NCBI RefSeq assembly: GCF_015207665.1
Contig: NZ_JADEWL010000011.1
Coordinates: 1 to 64,000, forward strand
Direction: 5' to 3'
Source: Plectonema cf. radiosum LEGE 06105
Lineage (GTDB): Bacteria > Cyanobacteriota > Cyanobacteriia > Cyanobacteriales > Nostocaceae
Length of the DNA stretch: 64,000 nt
In this document: positions 46,228-55,942 of the stretch, one piece after another
Layout of the letters: each line of letters begins with the position of its first letter
How positions within the stretch are numbered: the stretch's first letter is position 1
Translations under genes and position numbers: made by a program
The notes under the pieces: generated by a model
Databases searched by the model: none
Seen by the model: only the letters and a program-made list of their open reading frames with translations
Told to the model about the DNA's origin: nothing

Positions 46228-46448
46228 TCGAGATTTTCTATATCTACTTCAACCAAATTAGATTTATGTTTAACATTTTCTATAGCTTTTAACAAATGTT
46301 TCTTATTTGCTTCAGAAGATAAAAGGTAAGCAGTTTCGTCAACTTCGTATACAATAATCTCAATTTCTTTATCGGGATAACTTACTTTCAATGCATCAAT
46401 AAAGCTACGGTCTAACTCTTTGGTATTTATACGATAAATTGAATGCAT
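46224..46448 (-). CDS. Antitoxin partner of YoeB
   Basis: The 74-aa acidic protein (SFIDALKVSYPDKEIEIIVYEVDETAYLLSSEANKKHLLKAIENV) precedes and overlaps the YoeB-type gene, with an ASE/SEANKKHL pattern common to cyanobacterial YefM-like partners. It should neutralise the toxin and repress the operon. N-terminal half is less typical of classical YefM. Confidence 0.85.
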   Translation of the reverse strand: MHSIYRINTKELDRSFIDALKVSYPDKEIEIIVYEVDETAYLLSSEANKKHLLKAIENVKHKSNLVEVDIENLE

Positions 46449-46544
46449 AGCTGAACTCTATTTATTTATTGATTTATTTAAGTTTATTATAGTCTTTCTT
46501 TGTATTTAATTTTTATACCCGATGCTCAAATAAATAGCATCATT

Positions 46545-47066
46545 TTACGTATAATCGCGTCGAATTTGATTAATCGCTGTATCTAATCCTTTGCTGTGAA
46601 TCCATCCGACGAATCCACCGTAAAGCAGGATTCCGTCTTTATCTGCTAAAAATATATGGTCAACTTCAAAGGGATTTTTCCAAATTCTTACAGTTGAATC
46701 ATTTCTAAGTCGTATAACTATTTTAGAACTGTTAAAATCTCTATGATGTGCGGGAGTTATTCCCGGTACTTTTTCTAATATTACAATTACTTCTTTTATA
46801 ATATCTTGTTGATAGTTACAATTATTGGGAAGAGATTCTGGTTTATATTGAAGATAATTATTAGTAAATAATCCTATAATAATTAAAAACGTAACTCCTC
46901 CCAACATTTTCGTAAAACCACCCAAAAAAGTTAAACCTGTAAGAATCGCAGTTTCACCATCAGTAATTGCGATCGCAAATAGTAAAATTAGACTTGGCAA
47001 TCCTAAAGCGGCTATTTTTGTGAAAAACTTATTTTTATATTCTTGGTTGAAAAATTTCTTAAACAT
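46545..47066 (-). CDS. Unknown membrane protein (173 aa)
   Basis: Two adjacent membrane helices lie in residues ~18-70 (LGLPSLILLFAIAITDGE; LTGLTFLGGFTKMLGGVTFLIIIGLF). A soluble C-terminal domain follows (IVIRLRNDSTVRIWKNPFEVDHIFLADKDGILLYGGF). No family was recognised. It lies between the toxin-antitoxin pair and the Hsp70-like gene. Confidence 0.6.
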   Translation of the reverse strand: MFKKFFNQEYKNKFFTKIAALGLPSLILLFAIAITDGETAILTGLTFLGGFTKMLGGVTFLIIIGLFTNNYLQYKPESLPNNCNYQQDIIKEVIVILEKVPGITPAHHRDFNSSKIVIRLRNDSTVRIWKNPFEVDHIFLADKDGILLYGGFVGWIHSKGLDTAINQIRRDYT

Positions 47067-47505
47067 GAATCTTATGAGTAATTAAGCGGCAGGAAAAAAC
47101 AACTTAATATAATTTATTGGAAATTTATTAATAATACCTGCGTGTATTCAACAACTTTATTTTGATTCTAGATTACCAACGCATTTCTCCTACTTTAAAT
47201 GTAGGGTGTGTTACGGCACGAGTAAGTATGATTATAAGGCTACAAATTAAAATTATTTATATAACCGCGATCGCCCCAAATCAACTTATATACAAAATTT
47301 TTAATACATGAGTACTAGTTAATCATGTAAGATGTTTTTGGTATTCACCGAAGGTGCGGCTCATCACACGCGGACAAGATTTTTGCTTGTTCGCCTTTCT
47401 TCTCATGTAATCGTATCATTCTGTTCATAGAGCCTGCTCTAATCTTTCAAATATTGCGGTACGATATAAGGAAATATCTAGACTAGCTAGATAAAAACAG
47501 CAAAC

Positions 47506-47735
47506 ATGGAAAACAATGGCAGTTACAAGAAGCAAAGAACAAATTTAGCGAAGTTGTAGACAAAGCAATTAATGAAGGAGCGCAAGTTATTACTAGAAGG
47601 GGTGTTGAGGTAGCAATAGTTTTATCTTATACAGAATATCGTCAAATGATAGCGTCGCAAAAGAAGATATCTGAGTTTTTTCGGGAGTCTCCGTTAGCTG
47701 AGGATTTTACGAAAACGGCTAATACACCGTCATGA
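47506..47735 (+). pseudogene. Phd/YefM-type antitoxin with broken start
   Basis: From 47517 the frame reads WQLQEAKNKFSEVVDKAINE, then GAQVITRRGVEVAIVLSYTEY, the Phd/YefM signature, ending in TGA at 47733. The only ATG (47506) is out of frame and an in-frame TAG precedes the homologous part without an intervening start. A small indel between 47508 and 47517 explains this. No toxin gene follows; heptamer repeats do (47731-47762). Confidence 0.72.
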
Positions 47736-47763
47736 TAACTGATAACTGCTAACTGATAACTGA

Positions 47764-50700
47764 TTAATGTATACCACAAAAAGGGTCGCGTTCGGCTTCT
47801 ACATTGGTAGATTGTGGTTGTAAGGTATCTCTAAAAATACATCCTTCCTGTTTGAGAAATTCGGGATTATTAGATGTCCAATAAGGTACTTCAAAGGGAT
47901 GTACTCGTAATATTCCTTTAAAGTCTAAGGTGACGTAGTAACGACAAGGATATTCGCTATTAACTGGTGGTTGTGGTAGCTCTCCAATTAACTCCCATTT
48001 GTTGGATTGGGGGTTGCGAAATTGAAAGTAAAATGTGTGTTTTCCACTGGCTGGAAATGGTGGAAGTTCAGCTATTAAACCGATAGTTTGCGGTTGATTT
48101 GTGTCGTTTTCGTAGCGGAATACTCTTAATTCTTTACTGTAATCTTTACCGGCTTTAAATAATACTGTATGTGCATCTGTTTTTAATGCATTTGCGGCTT
48201 CGACTACGTTAACTGCAATATCACAGATTACTTGAGATTCGTCGGTAATTAATTCTTGGTTTCCAATGGCTTTTGCTGCGTCTATACTGGGGATATTTAT
48301 AGGTATTAAATAATGGGGAATTCCTCGACAAAGTAGTAAATCAATATCCAATTTTTGATTGATTTCAAATTGAACTTTGATATTATTTTTAAAGTCGTCT
48401 TCGGTGATTCCTAATTTTTTCATTAAAGCGTCACCATTATAACTTCCCCATAACTGTAACTTCATTTTTTCAAAGTCTTGTCGTCTGATATTATTAGTTA
48501 ACTGCATCCCCAACCAATCGCTGCGTAATTTAGCCATTCCTTCTTCAGCTTTGAGTTGATAAAGTTCTTGCCCAGCGTGAAAAATAGGAACGGGACTTCC
48601 TCCGATAACTTCTCGAACGAAGGAGCAAGGTAGGAAGTAAAATAAATTTTTGACATCTATATAAAGTTGATTTGCTCCCTTTCTCAACAAGTCTTTGGAT
48701 TCTTGAGGAGAAAAGCTTAATTGACGGAGTTTTTCCGCAAAACAGGCTCCGGCAGATGTTGCTAATTTAGTGTATTCTGGTTCAAAAGTGACTCTTTCTT
48801 CATTCCAGACAAAGTAATCTGATTTACTAAATACTCGATAAAGTTCCCGTTCTACCAATTCTAAATTACAAGTTTTACCTGATAAAATTAACCAGTCTAC
48901 CTGTTCTTTCTTTACTTGCTCTTCATCTGTTCTAACTAAATTTATATCACTAATAAACTTGGATTTAAAAGCATTTTCAATTAATCCAGAAGCGATACCA
49001 ATTGCTTCTTGAATTACCGGAGATGCGGCTTTATCAAATTGTTCTCCCGTTAAGGTGACGCTAATTTTATCAATGACATCTGTAGGTAATTGAATATCAT
49101 TTTGAGCAAGTAATTCCGCTATTTGTCGTCCATCTAAAACAAATATTGTTTCTGGTGCATCTACTACAGAACCTTTTTGTCCTAAAGCAAGTTTAGCGTT
49201 TTCCGCGTGTTCCCAGAGGTCGTAAAATGTTTGAGAACGGGATGAACGATTTTTCCATCGGGTAGGCAAGATTTTTTCAGCGTCGTTTAAAGCTTCCTTG
49301 TAGGTATCACCTTCGCGAATTTCTTGATCGACACAAGCTAAAAGCGAACCTTGACGATATTTACCGTTATTTAAAAACCGTTCGTTTAACTCTTCAGGCT
49401 GGACTTTCAAAACATCTTTTGGTAAAATATCACCCGCAACCGCACTTAAGAGAGAATCCGCGATCGCAACTTTCAACAACAAAAATAATCGTAGCGAAAT
49501 CAGTTCACCACCCAACTGTAAATGACCGGAGGAACCCAACAATTTTGGTGTAAGTTTATAATAACGACCACCGTCACCTTTATCTTCAGTAGGTTCAAAG
49601 GGGTCAATTTCTTCTAATGTCAATCTAATTAAAGCTAAATCGGTAGTTCCCCCACCAATATCCAAGACTAAAACATTTTGCCACCATTTATGACCATCCC
49701 GACGACAGCGGCTTTTAAAAGATTCTATCCCTAAATTCAAATCCCCACCAAATTCTTGCCATAAAAAGAAAATAGCTGCCGATACTGCTTCATCGTAAGC
49801 CATTTGTACATCTTCAATACCCAACTTCTTAACTAAACTTTCGATTTCCCGACGGATAAATGGAGAAGCAATTGTCGGATATGTCAACACAGCACGATAA
49901 AATTCACCATCGCTACATTTACCAGGATAACGCTGACGATATTTCTGGGTTAACTCAATCAACTGAGCGTAAGCAGCCTGTAAAAGCTGGTTAACAGGAA
50001 TAGTATCTTCCTTACCATCCAAACTTATATCAAAACTGCGTTCTTGACCAAAATAACGTTTAGGAGAATGCAAAAAACGACCATCAATACTTTCCCCTTG
50101 TTTGATAGCATCTAATCTGTGTTGATATGCTTGTTCTCCCAACATTACTTTAACCTTTCCTGGGTCTTGAGTTGGTAAGGAAGGTTCTAAATTAGTCACC
50201 TCCAACTCCGAAGGAATTTCATTTAACCGTCGATCTTTATCCAACTCCACTGGTAACAAACTTTGCCACTCCAAAGCTGGAACCCGAAATACTTGATGAT
50301 AAATCTGATTTAATCGCTTACTCGCAGCCCGACGGAACCATCCCAAACGCTTACTCAGACAGATTTCTATTTCCTTAATCGCTTCTAAAAGTGGTTCACC
50401 CCGTAAAAGCTGTAAATTTGCCGGATTAAAATCCTCCAAGTTTTTACTGAGATGAGAAAATAACTTTTGCCACTCACCTTCCCAAACATCACGACTGATA
50501 CCCGGTATTTCATCCACCGGACGTTCTGTCAACCAAAACGCTAATTTTTCGCTTAACCTTTCCTCTTGTTCGCTGGGTAAAGTATGGGGAGTCACAATTA
50601 CCTTGGGGTCATAAAGCGTCACAGTCGAATTAGAAGTACCGAAATCAATTGCAAACCAACCAGGATAAGTTATATCAGATTTTGGCGAAACAACAGATGA

Positions 50701-51198
50701 AGAATGATTAAGAATAGGAGTTTCGCTAATTATATCTTGATGGCGATCGCCTTGTTCTTCGGAAGCTGACAAATTTCGCAAACGAGCATTTTCCACAGCA
50801 AAAGTCCAAATACTACAATCAGCCGTAGCGGTTTTCTTGACAGATAAAATAGCTTTATCAGTATCATCGGAATCGAAATACTCTACAGTTACCCGCAAAG
50901 TTAAATTAATCCCTTGTGGTAAAGATTCATTCCAGATACAATCACTTTGTCTCAACCGCTGTGGTGAATTTAATTTAAGTAATCTATTAGTACTAAAACT
51001 GACACTTTTATAAGCCGATTCTATTTCTTTGCCTAACTCTTCAGGTTCTCCCAAAACGGTAATTTCAATCGAAGAAATAAACGGGAAATTAGGGCTATCA
51101 GCCGGTTTTATTTCAATCACCGGCAATAATAAAAGTGAAGAATCTGTTTCTTTATGACGTAATTGATAACGACTAAAAAGTTCTATTTTTACTGGCAT
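47764..51198 (-). CDS. Hsp70/actin-fold ATPase, SrfB-like
   Basis: The 1144-aa protein has an N-terminal beta-rich region (~1-175), then an actin/Hsp70-type ATPase core: phosphate-1 motif AIDFGTSNSTVTLYD (~residues 183-197), phosphate-2 VLVLDIGGGTTDLALIRL (~508-525) and adenosine-like DWLILSGKTCNLELVE. It is much larger than DnaK and lacks the DnaK C-terminal lid. The layout fits SrfB-type proteins, which usually neighbour a dynamin-like SrfC. Here a dynamin-like GTPase gene is next upstream, 159 bp away on the same strand. Role unknown; a chaperone-like or scaffold partner for the GTPase is inferred. Confidence 0.78.
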   Translation of the reverse strand: MPVKIELFSRYQLRHKETDSSLLLLPVIEIKPADSPNFPFISSIEITVLGEPEELGKEIESAYKSVSFSTNRLLKLNSPQRLRQSDCIWNESLPQGINLTLRVTVEYFDSDDTDKAILSVKKTATADCSIWTFAVENARLRNLSASEEQGDRHQDIISETPILNHSSSVVSPKSDITYPGWFAIDFGTSNSTVTLYDPKVIVTPHTLPSEQEERLSEKLAFWLTERPVDEIPGISRDVWEGEWQKLFSHLSKNLEDFNPANLQLLRGEPLLEAIKEIEICLSKRLGWFRRAASKRLNQIYHQVFRVPALEWQSLLPVELDKDRRLNEIPSELEVTNLEPSLPTQDPGKVKVMLGEQAYQHRLDAIKQGESIDGRFLHSPKRYFGQERSFDISLDGKEDTIPVNQLLQAAYAQLIELTQKYRQRYPGKCSDGEFYRAVLTYPTIASPFIRREIESLVKKLGIEDVQMAYDEAVSAAIFFLWQEFGGDLNLGIESFKSRCRRDGHKWWQNVLVLDIGGGTTDLALIRLTLEEIDPFEPTEDKGDGGRYYKLTPKLLGSSGHLQLGGELISLRLFLLLKVAIADSLLSAVAGDILPKDVLKVQPEELNERFLNNGKYRQGSLLACVDQEIREGDTYKEALNDAEKILPTRWKNRSSRSQTFYDLWEHAENAKLALGQKGSVVDAPETIFVLDGRQIAELLAQNDIQLPTDVIDKISVTLTGEQFDKAASPVIQEAIGIASGLIENAFKSKFISDINLVRTDEEQVKKEQVDWLILSGKTCNLELVERELYRVFSKSDYFVWNEERVTFEPEYTKLATSAGACFAEKLRQLSFSPQESKDLLRKGANQLYIDVKNLFYFLPCSFVREVIGGSPVPIFHAGQELYQLKAEEGMAKLRSDWLGMQLTNNIRRQDFEKMKLQLWGSYNGDALMKKLGITEDDFKNNIKVQFEINQKLDIDLLLCRGIPHYLIPINIPSIDAAKAIGNQELITDESQVICDIAVNVVEAANALKTDAHTVLFKAGKDYSKELRVFRYENDTNQPQTIGLIAELPPFPASGKHTFYFQFRNPQSNKWELIGELPQPPVNSEYPCRYYVTLDFKGILRVHPFEVPYWTSNNPEFLKQEGCIFRDTLQPQSTNVEAERDPFCGIH

Positions 51199-51265
51199 TT
51201 TGCAATTTTGGATTTGAGATTTTGGATTTTGGATTGAAGTTTAAGAGTTAGGAGTAGTAATGTAG

Positions 51266-51286
51266 AGACGTAGCACTGCTACGTCT
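51266..51286. repeat. Dispersed palindrome AGACGTAGC...GCTACGTCT
   Basis: Nine-base arms flank ACT. It lies between the GTPase and ATPase genes and is the same element as 56643-56663 and the copy inside selD at 18260. Confidence 0.85.
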
Positions 51287-51357
51287 ATCAGGATTTATGA
51301 TTTCCAACCTATTAATTACTAATTATTATTGTTTATTGTTTATTGTTCATTGATTGA

Positions 51358-53919
51358 CTATTCCGGATAAGAAATAACAGTAATCCGCTTCATAGTTTCC
51401 AACCAAGCTGGAGTTGATGCAGAAGTTGTTTCTTCCGCCGAAGCAATATATCTTAATAAAGGTTCGTGTTTAGATTTTAAAAGTTCTTGTAAACTATCGA
51501 TAATTTCCTTCAAAGCCATTGAAAAAGAACCTTTAACTTGTTTAGTCAATTCGCTAACATATTGAATTAAATGTAACCCTGCACTTGCAGTAATTTCATC
51601 CCGTAATCGTAAAACCGCGATTTGATGATTAAATGGTCTTGGGGGTGCAGGAAATTGCTTATTAGGACTCCAATCGAATATTTGTCCTTTTTGATGTTGT
51701 GCATCTTTCCTAGCTAAAGGAAATAAATTATCAGCATTAATAGGTGCTACACTACTAGCCAAACCACTATGCTGAATAATTAAATTTTGCCATTTATTAG
51801 TTGGGTCAATTGCACGTAATAAATATCTATATAAACGGGTTTCTCGCTTGCCAAATTTTTCCTCAATCCGCTGTTCCATTTGTGCTTGAACAATTTCTTT
51901 AATTTTGTTCCGCTCTAACTGTACTTCAACAGATAACTTATTAAATAAATCCTTCACCGTTTCCGCAGTTCGCTCGTGAGCAAAAGACTGCATTTCATTG
52001 ATAGTTTTGACAAAAGAATTATAGAAATCATCACTTTGAGTAGGAATTGCATCTTCTTCTTCATCTTCCTCAAAGATACTTTCACTCTTAGTAAAACTAA
52101 TAGTACCGTTTTTAGTGCGGTCAAATAATAAAGTCCACTCACTCCACTCAAAAAATATCTTATTAGTTAACTCATCCTTAACAACATCACTCAAAGTTAA
52201 CCCAGTCCGATTTTTTAACATCGGCTGTTTTTCTAAATCTTCCTGAAAATGCCGATATGTCGTCACCAAATTTTCAATTTTTTCCCGTAACTCTAAAAAT
52301 GCCGGATTTTCCACCACCGGAATATAAGCGGGAATCTCTTCCAACACAGCTTTCAAATTATTTTGCTCCTTTAACACAGTTTCCGCAGCTCTTTGAGTAT
52401 CTTCCACCAACTGCTTCATACCATGTTGTCCTAAATGTTCTTTCAATAGCGATCGCAATCTATTGATTCCCCCATCTTCAGCATAATCGCTTAATTGTTT
52501 GTGTAAAGGACTCGAAGTCGGTAACATCTCCCCCAAACGTCCCCACTTCTCCCTTAAGTTAACTTCATCAACTGTTAAGGGCTTTTCTAAATCCGGTAAA
52601 AACTCCGGGGAACAAACTTGTATCAATGAAGAATATTCCGCTTGTTTTGTCAATCCGTAAAGCTGCGATAATAAAACGATATTTTTCTTCTCAGTAGTCA
52701 AATTACTGGCACTAGCAAGAGTCAGATGTAAAATTCTCAACTTTTCTAAAACCGCTTCTTGTGATAATAAAGGTTCCTCTAAAACCTCATCCATGGCGAT
52801 AATATCCCGACTCGTCAAAGGAAGCTGATTAAACCTTCCCACACCAACAATAATCCTATCCCTTAAATCTTGTCCCTTATCCCTTTCCAACATACTGCGA
52901 ATTTTTGCAGCAGTAGCTCCCCCAGGATATCTACCGTTGAGTAACAGTAAAATCGTTTGTACTTCCGTCAATTCTCGCAGCGATAAAAAAGTATCTCTGA
53001 TACCCGAATCAGCCGCACCTAAACCGGGAAAATCCAATAATACAAACTGATTCGTCCCCTGTAACCCCGATAAATCCCATATCTGTTTTGCTACCTCAAC
53101 CGTAATATCTATCCGTCGAATCAACGAGAAACTATTGTGTAAATCCCTTGCAGAAGGCTGAACGTAAGTTTCCCAACGCTTCGGAGATTGGGGTAAATCC
53201 CGAAACTTCAACTCCAAAATATTCATCGGGGGTTCAGATAACCTCAACCCCTTATTTGCTGTTAAATGGTCAATTTCGTAACTTTTACCGCAGATATCTT
53301 TACCATAAGCCGCATAAGTACGGACAAATACCACAACTTCCCGTAATAGCGATCGCAATTCCAAACTTTGGCTTTGATTCCAAGCTTGCTCACACCAAGT
53401 TAAAATCCCGTTACTATCAACAAAAGTGGTAGGATACAAACTTCTCAAAGTAGCTAAAGGAGCTGCGGGAACCTCCGCTAACTTTGCTCTACCTTCCACC
53501 ACCTTGAGCATAAAACCCAAACATTCCTTTACCCCTTCATGGGAAAGGTATTCCACCGTAAACTTACTCACCTTCGTCGTCTGTAATTCCGGTTGCTGCA
53601 CCAAATGAATTGCAGTCACATTACCCGTAGAAGGAGTTTCGCTAACTGGTAAAGCATCCGCGAAACCAATTAAACTACCAATTAGCAGAGTTTTACCGCT
53701 ACTAAACTCCCCCATCACCCCGATTTTTACCGGAGAAGCAGCCAATTCCACCGTCGAACGAGCGGACTGTACCAAGCGTTGAATGTTGTCATGAATACTA
53801 GAGGGTACCCAATCTTCTTGAGGTGGTGGATTCTCCGAAACCAACTCCAGACTTTGAAGAACAGATTCCGCATACTCCTTATAGCGGCGTAATTTCTCTA
53901 CTGCTATGTCACTTTTCAT
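51358..53919 (-). CDS. Dynamin-like large GTPase, SrfC-like
   Basis: The protein (853 aa from the ATG at 53919; GGGAG lies upstream, and a TTG at 53931 is less likely) has a P-loop GVMGEFSSGKTLLIGSLIG (~residues 67-85), a switch Thr region (ETPSTGNVTAIHL), a G3 motif LLDFPGLGAADSG (~295) and IIVGVGRFNQL in the G4 position, where the usual TKxD is altered. Long helical regions follow, typical of dynamin-superfamily stalks. Bacterial dynamins bind and remodel membranes. Co-directional with the Hsp70-like gene, so probably one operon. Function unknown. Confidence 0.8.
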   Translation of the reverse strand: MKSDIAVEKLRRYKEYAESVLQSLELVSENPPPQEDWVPSSIHDNIQRLVQSARSTVELAASPVKIGVMGEFSSGKTLLIGSLIGFADALPVSETPSTGNVTAIHLVQQPELQTTKVSKFTVEYLSHEGVKECLGFMLKVVEGRAKLAEVPAAPLATLRSLYPTTFVDSNGILTWCEQAWNQSQSLELRSLLREVVVFVRTYAAYGKDICGKSYEIDHLTANKGLRLSEPPMNILELKFRDLPQSPKRWETYVQPSARDLHNSFSLIRRIDITVEVAKQIWDLSGLQGTNQFVLLDFPGLGAADSGIRDTFLSLRELTEVQTILLLLNGRYPGGATAAKIRSMLERDKGQDLRDRIIVGVGRFNQLPLTSRDIIAMDEVLEEPLLSQEAVLEKLRILHLTLASASNLTTEKKNIVLLSQLYGLTKQAEYSSLIQVCSPEFLPDLEKPLTVDEVNLREKWGRLGEMLPTSSPLHKQLSDYAEDGGINRLRSLLKEHLGQHGMKQLVEDTQRAAETVLKEQNNLKAVLEEIPAYIPVVENPAFLELREKIENLVTTYRHFQEDLEKQPMLKNRTGLTLSDVVKDELTNKIFFEWSEWTLLFDRTKNGTISFTKSESIFEEDEEEDAIPTQSDDFYNSFVKTINEMQSFAHERTAETVKDLFNKLSVEVQLERNKIKEIVQAQMEQRIEEKFGKRETRLYRYLLRAIDPTNKWQNLIIQHSGLASSVAPINADNLFPLARKDAQHQKGQIFDWSPNKQFPAPPRPFNHQIAVLRLRDEITASAGLHLIQYVSELTKQVKGSFSMALKEIIDSLQELLKSKHEPLLRYIASAEETTSASTPAWLETMKRITVISYPE

Positions 53920-53931
53920 ACTTGCTCCCAA

Positions 53932-54449
53932 ACCCGCAGAGATTATTTTGTTACCAGATTTTTGGTAGATGGCTGTGATGGAATAATGCCAGTAAATTAG
54001 CCGGTAAATTATTTGATTAAAATTGATAATTTTGACCGATTACCAGGGATTTTGGCCTTATTTACCACAATAGTTACACTCTTAATAATTTAAAAAATAA
54101 ATTAACGTTTCAAATAGATTAATACCATTATTTGGTACTCAAATCATCACTCTTTAAGTTGTTGTTCGATTTTAACAATATAAATTCATTAATTAGTTTA
54201 ACCTTGGTTAGAGGTGCAAGTTTCCTGTAATTAGTAAGTGGTGTAAGTCATCGTCCGGATAGTTACGAATTATTTTGATTCCTCCCTTGGCTGAAAATAA
54301 GAATTTCACTTGGATTATAGTATGTTTTAATACATATGTCAGGATTTAGATTATAGGCTTAATAAGGATTAGCAGTAATTATAAGTACTAAAAGCAGGAT
54401 TTTATCATTATTGACACTAAATTAACTGCCAAATTGGCAAAATTATCTT
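53932..54449. other. Gap upstream of the dynamin-like gene (about 520 bp), no gene seen
   Basis: AT-rich sequence that should contain the promoter of the GTPase-ATPase pair. No regulatory site was recognised. Confidence 0.4.
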
Positions 54450-55049
54450 GTAGGTTGGTTTCGATGGACGAATAATATTTGTTGTTGACGAAAAATAAAG
54501 AAGCGTCGTAACCCAACATTGATTTTTGGTTTAAGCGTATTGTTTGATTAAATATTGAATTTGTTGAAATTATTTTGTTTATTCTTCTAGATAATGTTGG
54601 GTTTCGTTCCTCAACCCAACCTACTAACTTTTGAGGATTGGGGAAAAAGTTGAATTTTGTAGGTTGGGTTAGACGCACGAATAATATTTGTTGTTGACGA
54701 AAAATAAAGAAGCGTCGTAACCCAACATTGATTTTTGGTTTAAGCGTATTGTTTGATTAAATATTGAATTTGTTGAAATTATTTTGTTTATTCTTCTAGA
54801 TAATGTTGGGTTTCGTTCCTCAACCCAACCTACTAACTTTTGAGGATTGGGGAAAAAGTTGAATTTTGTAGGTTGGGTTAGACGCACGAATAATATTTGT
54901 TGTTGACGAAAAATAAAGAAGCGTCGTAACCCAACATTGATTTTTGGTTTAAGCGTATTGTTTGATTAAATATTGAATTTGTTGAAATTATTTTGTTTAT
55001 TCTTCTAGATAATGTTGGGTTTCGTTCCTCAACCCAACCTACTAACTAA
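54450..55049. repeat. Tandem array of a 209-bp unit (about 2.9 copies)
   Basis: The sequence ACGAATAATATTTGTTGTTG starts at 54468, 54677 and 54886, giving a period of exactly 209 bp. The copies appear identical over nearly their whole length. Each unit contains an inverted-repeat element (GTAGGTTGGGTT to AACCCAACCTAC, with inner AACCCAACATT/AATGTTGGGTT) plus a ~44-bp spacer. Apparent proteins on the minus strand are translations of the repeat and are not called. Identity suggests recent amplification. Confidence 0.9.
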
Positions 55050-55124
55050 CTGTTCTAGTCGAACAATCTGTAATTATTATTACTTGTGCTTTATCAGGTG
55101 CAAGATGTGACTTGAGAAATTTGC

Positions 55125-55342
55125 CGGGGAATGAAATTCCCCGTCTGATAGCGAAAGTCCTCTAAAGAGGACTGGTGAAAAAGCAATAAAATACGTTTAG
55201 CGACAAAGTTAGCAGCAAATGTACCAACAATTAATAAACCAACTATAGAAACAAGTTCTGGTACAGATTTTGTTGGAGTAACCCAAAAAAACCGGACATC
55301 TTTACGACATCCGGGTTCAAAATACCCATTACCAATTACCAA
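55125..55342 (-). pseudogene. PEP-CTERM protein tail abutting IS200/IS605-type hairpins
   Basis: The minus-strand frame reads CRKDVRFFWVTPTKSVPELV, then SIVGLLIVGTFAANFVAKR, a PEP-CTERM-like sorting tail in which PEP has become PEL. There is no signal peptide or body, so it is the remnant of a longer gene. The frame then runs into two perfect hairpins (AGTCCTCT/AGAGGACT at 55056+100, i.e. 55156-55173, and CGGGGAAT/ATTCCCCG at 55125-55143). These are of the kind seen at the ends of cyanobacterial IS200/IS605 elements. Confidence 0.6.
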
Positions 55343-55370
55343 TTACCTATTCCCTATTCCCTATTCAACA

Positions 55371-55811
55371 TCAATGATGATGCTGATGATTATTAGGACA
55401 ACCTTGTAAATCCTGACTCATCAACTTTTGACTGACTTCTTGTAAAGTTTCATCTTTTGGTGTTAAACCAATCCAATTATCAATAACTTGAGTATCGAAA
55501 CCAACTTCTCCACGATAACCAACTTGAATTAAAGGACGGCGAATAAACAACGGTTCCTCTAACATTAAATTAATCGCAGTTTCAGCGTCTAATTGTTGCG
55601 GATTTATCTCACCAGATTTAATTTTAGGTGCAGAGGGATTGAACCATTCTGCTACTGGACGATTTCCAAAAAACCAGAGCAAACGCTGTTTAGTCCATTT
55701 TTCTTCTAATATATTATGTGCTTCAACTTGATGTCCCGCTGCGGTTAACAGAGTTTTTTGTTTAGTATTATTTCGACAGCCAGTTTTTTCGTAAAATATT
55801 ACCTTTACCAT
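55371..55811 (-). CDS. Nitrogenase-associated ArsC/Spx-fold protein
   Basis: The protein (146 aa from the ATG at 55811, with GGAG seven bases upstream) begins VKVIFYEKTGCRNNTKQKTLL. It continues with FFGNRPVAEWFNPSAPKIKSGEI and MLEEPLFIRRPLIQVG, the pattern of the ArsC-like nitrogenase-associated protein family found in nif regions. It has the thioredoxin-like fold with the N-terminal Cys. Its exact role in nitrogen fixation is not established. It ends in a His-rich tail (NNHQHHH). The location supports a nif neighbourhood downstream of fdxB-coxBAC. Confidence 0.85.
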   Translation of the reverse strand: MVKVIFYEKTGCRNNTKQKTLLTAAGHQVEAHNILEEKWTKQRLLWFFGNRPVAEWFNPSAPKIKSGEINPQQLDAETAINLMLEEPLFIRRPLIQVGYRGEVGFDTQVIDNWIGLTPKDETLQEVSQKLMSQDLQGCPNNHQHHH

Positions 55812-55832
55812 AAAAATCTCCAAGTTTAGTTG

Positions 55833-55942
55833 ATAGTTGACAGTTGACAGTTGTTAGTGGTTAGTTGATAGTTGATGGTGGTTAAGAGTTTACTTTTTAC
55901 AACCTTTAACCTTTAACCTTTAACCTTTAACCTTTAACCTTA
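55833..55942. repeat. Two heptamer repeat blocks
   Basis: GTTGACA/GTTGATA heptamers (about 55829-55878) and five to six TTTAACC heptamers (about 55899-55940) fill the gap between the nitrogenase-associated and cupin genes. Confidence 0.85.

Noticed and set aside
54388-54887. Two minus-strand open frames giving the same protein (MRLTQPTKFNFFPNPQ...)
   Set aside because: They are translations of the 209-bp tandem repeat; identity comes from the repeat and the frames cross inverted-repeat arms, so no real gene is supported.
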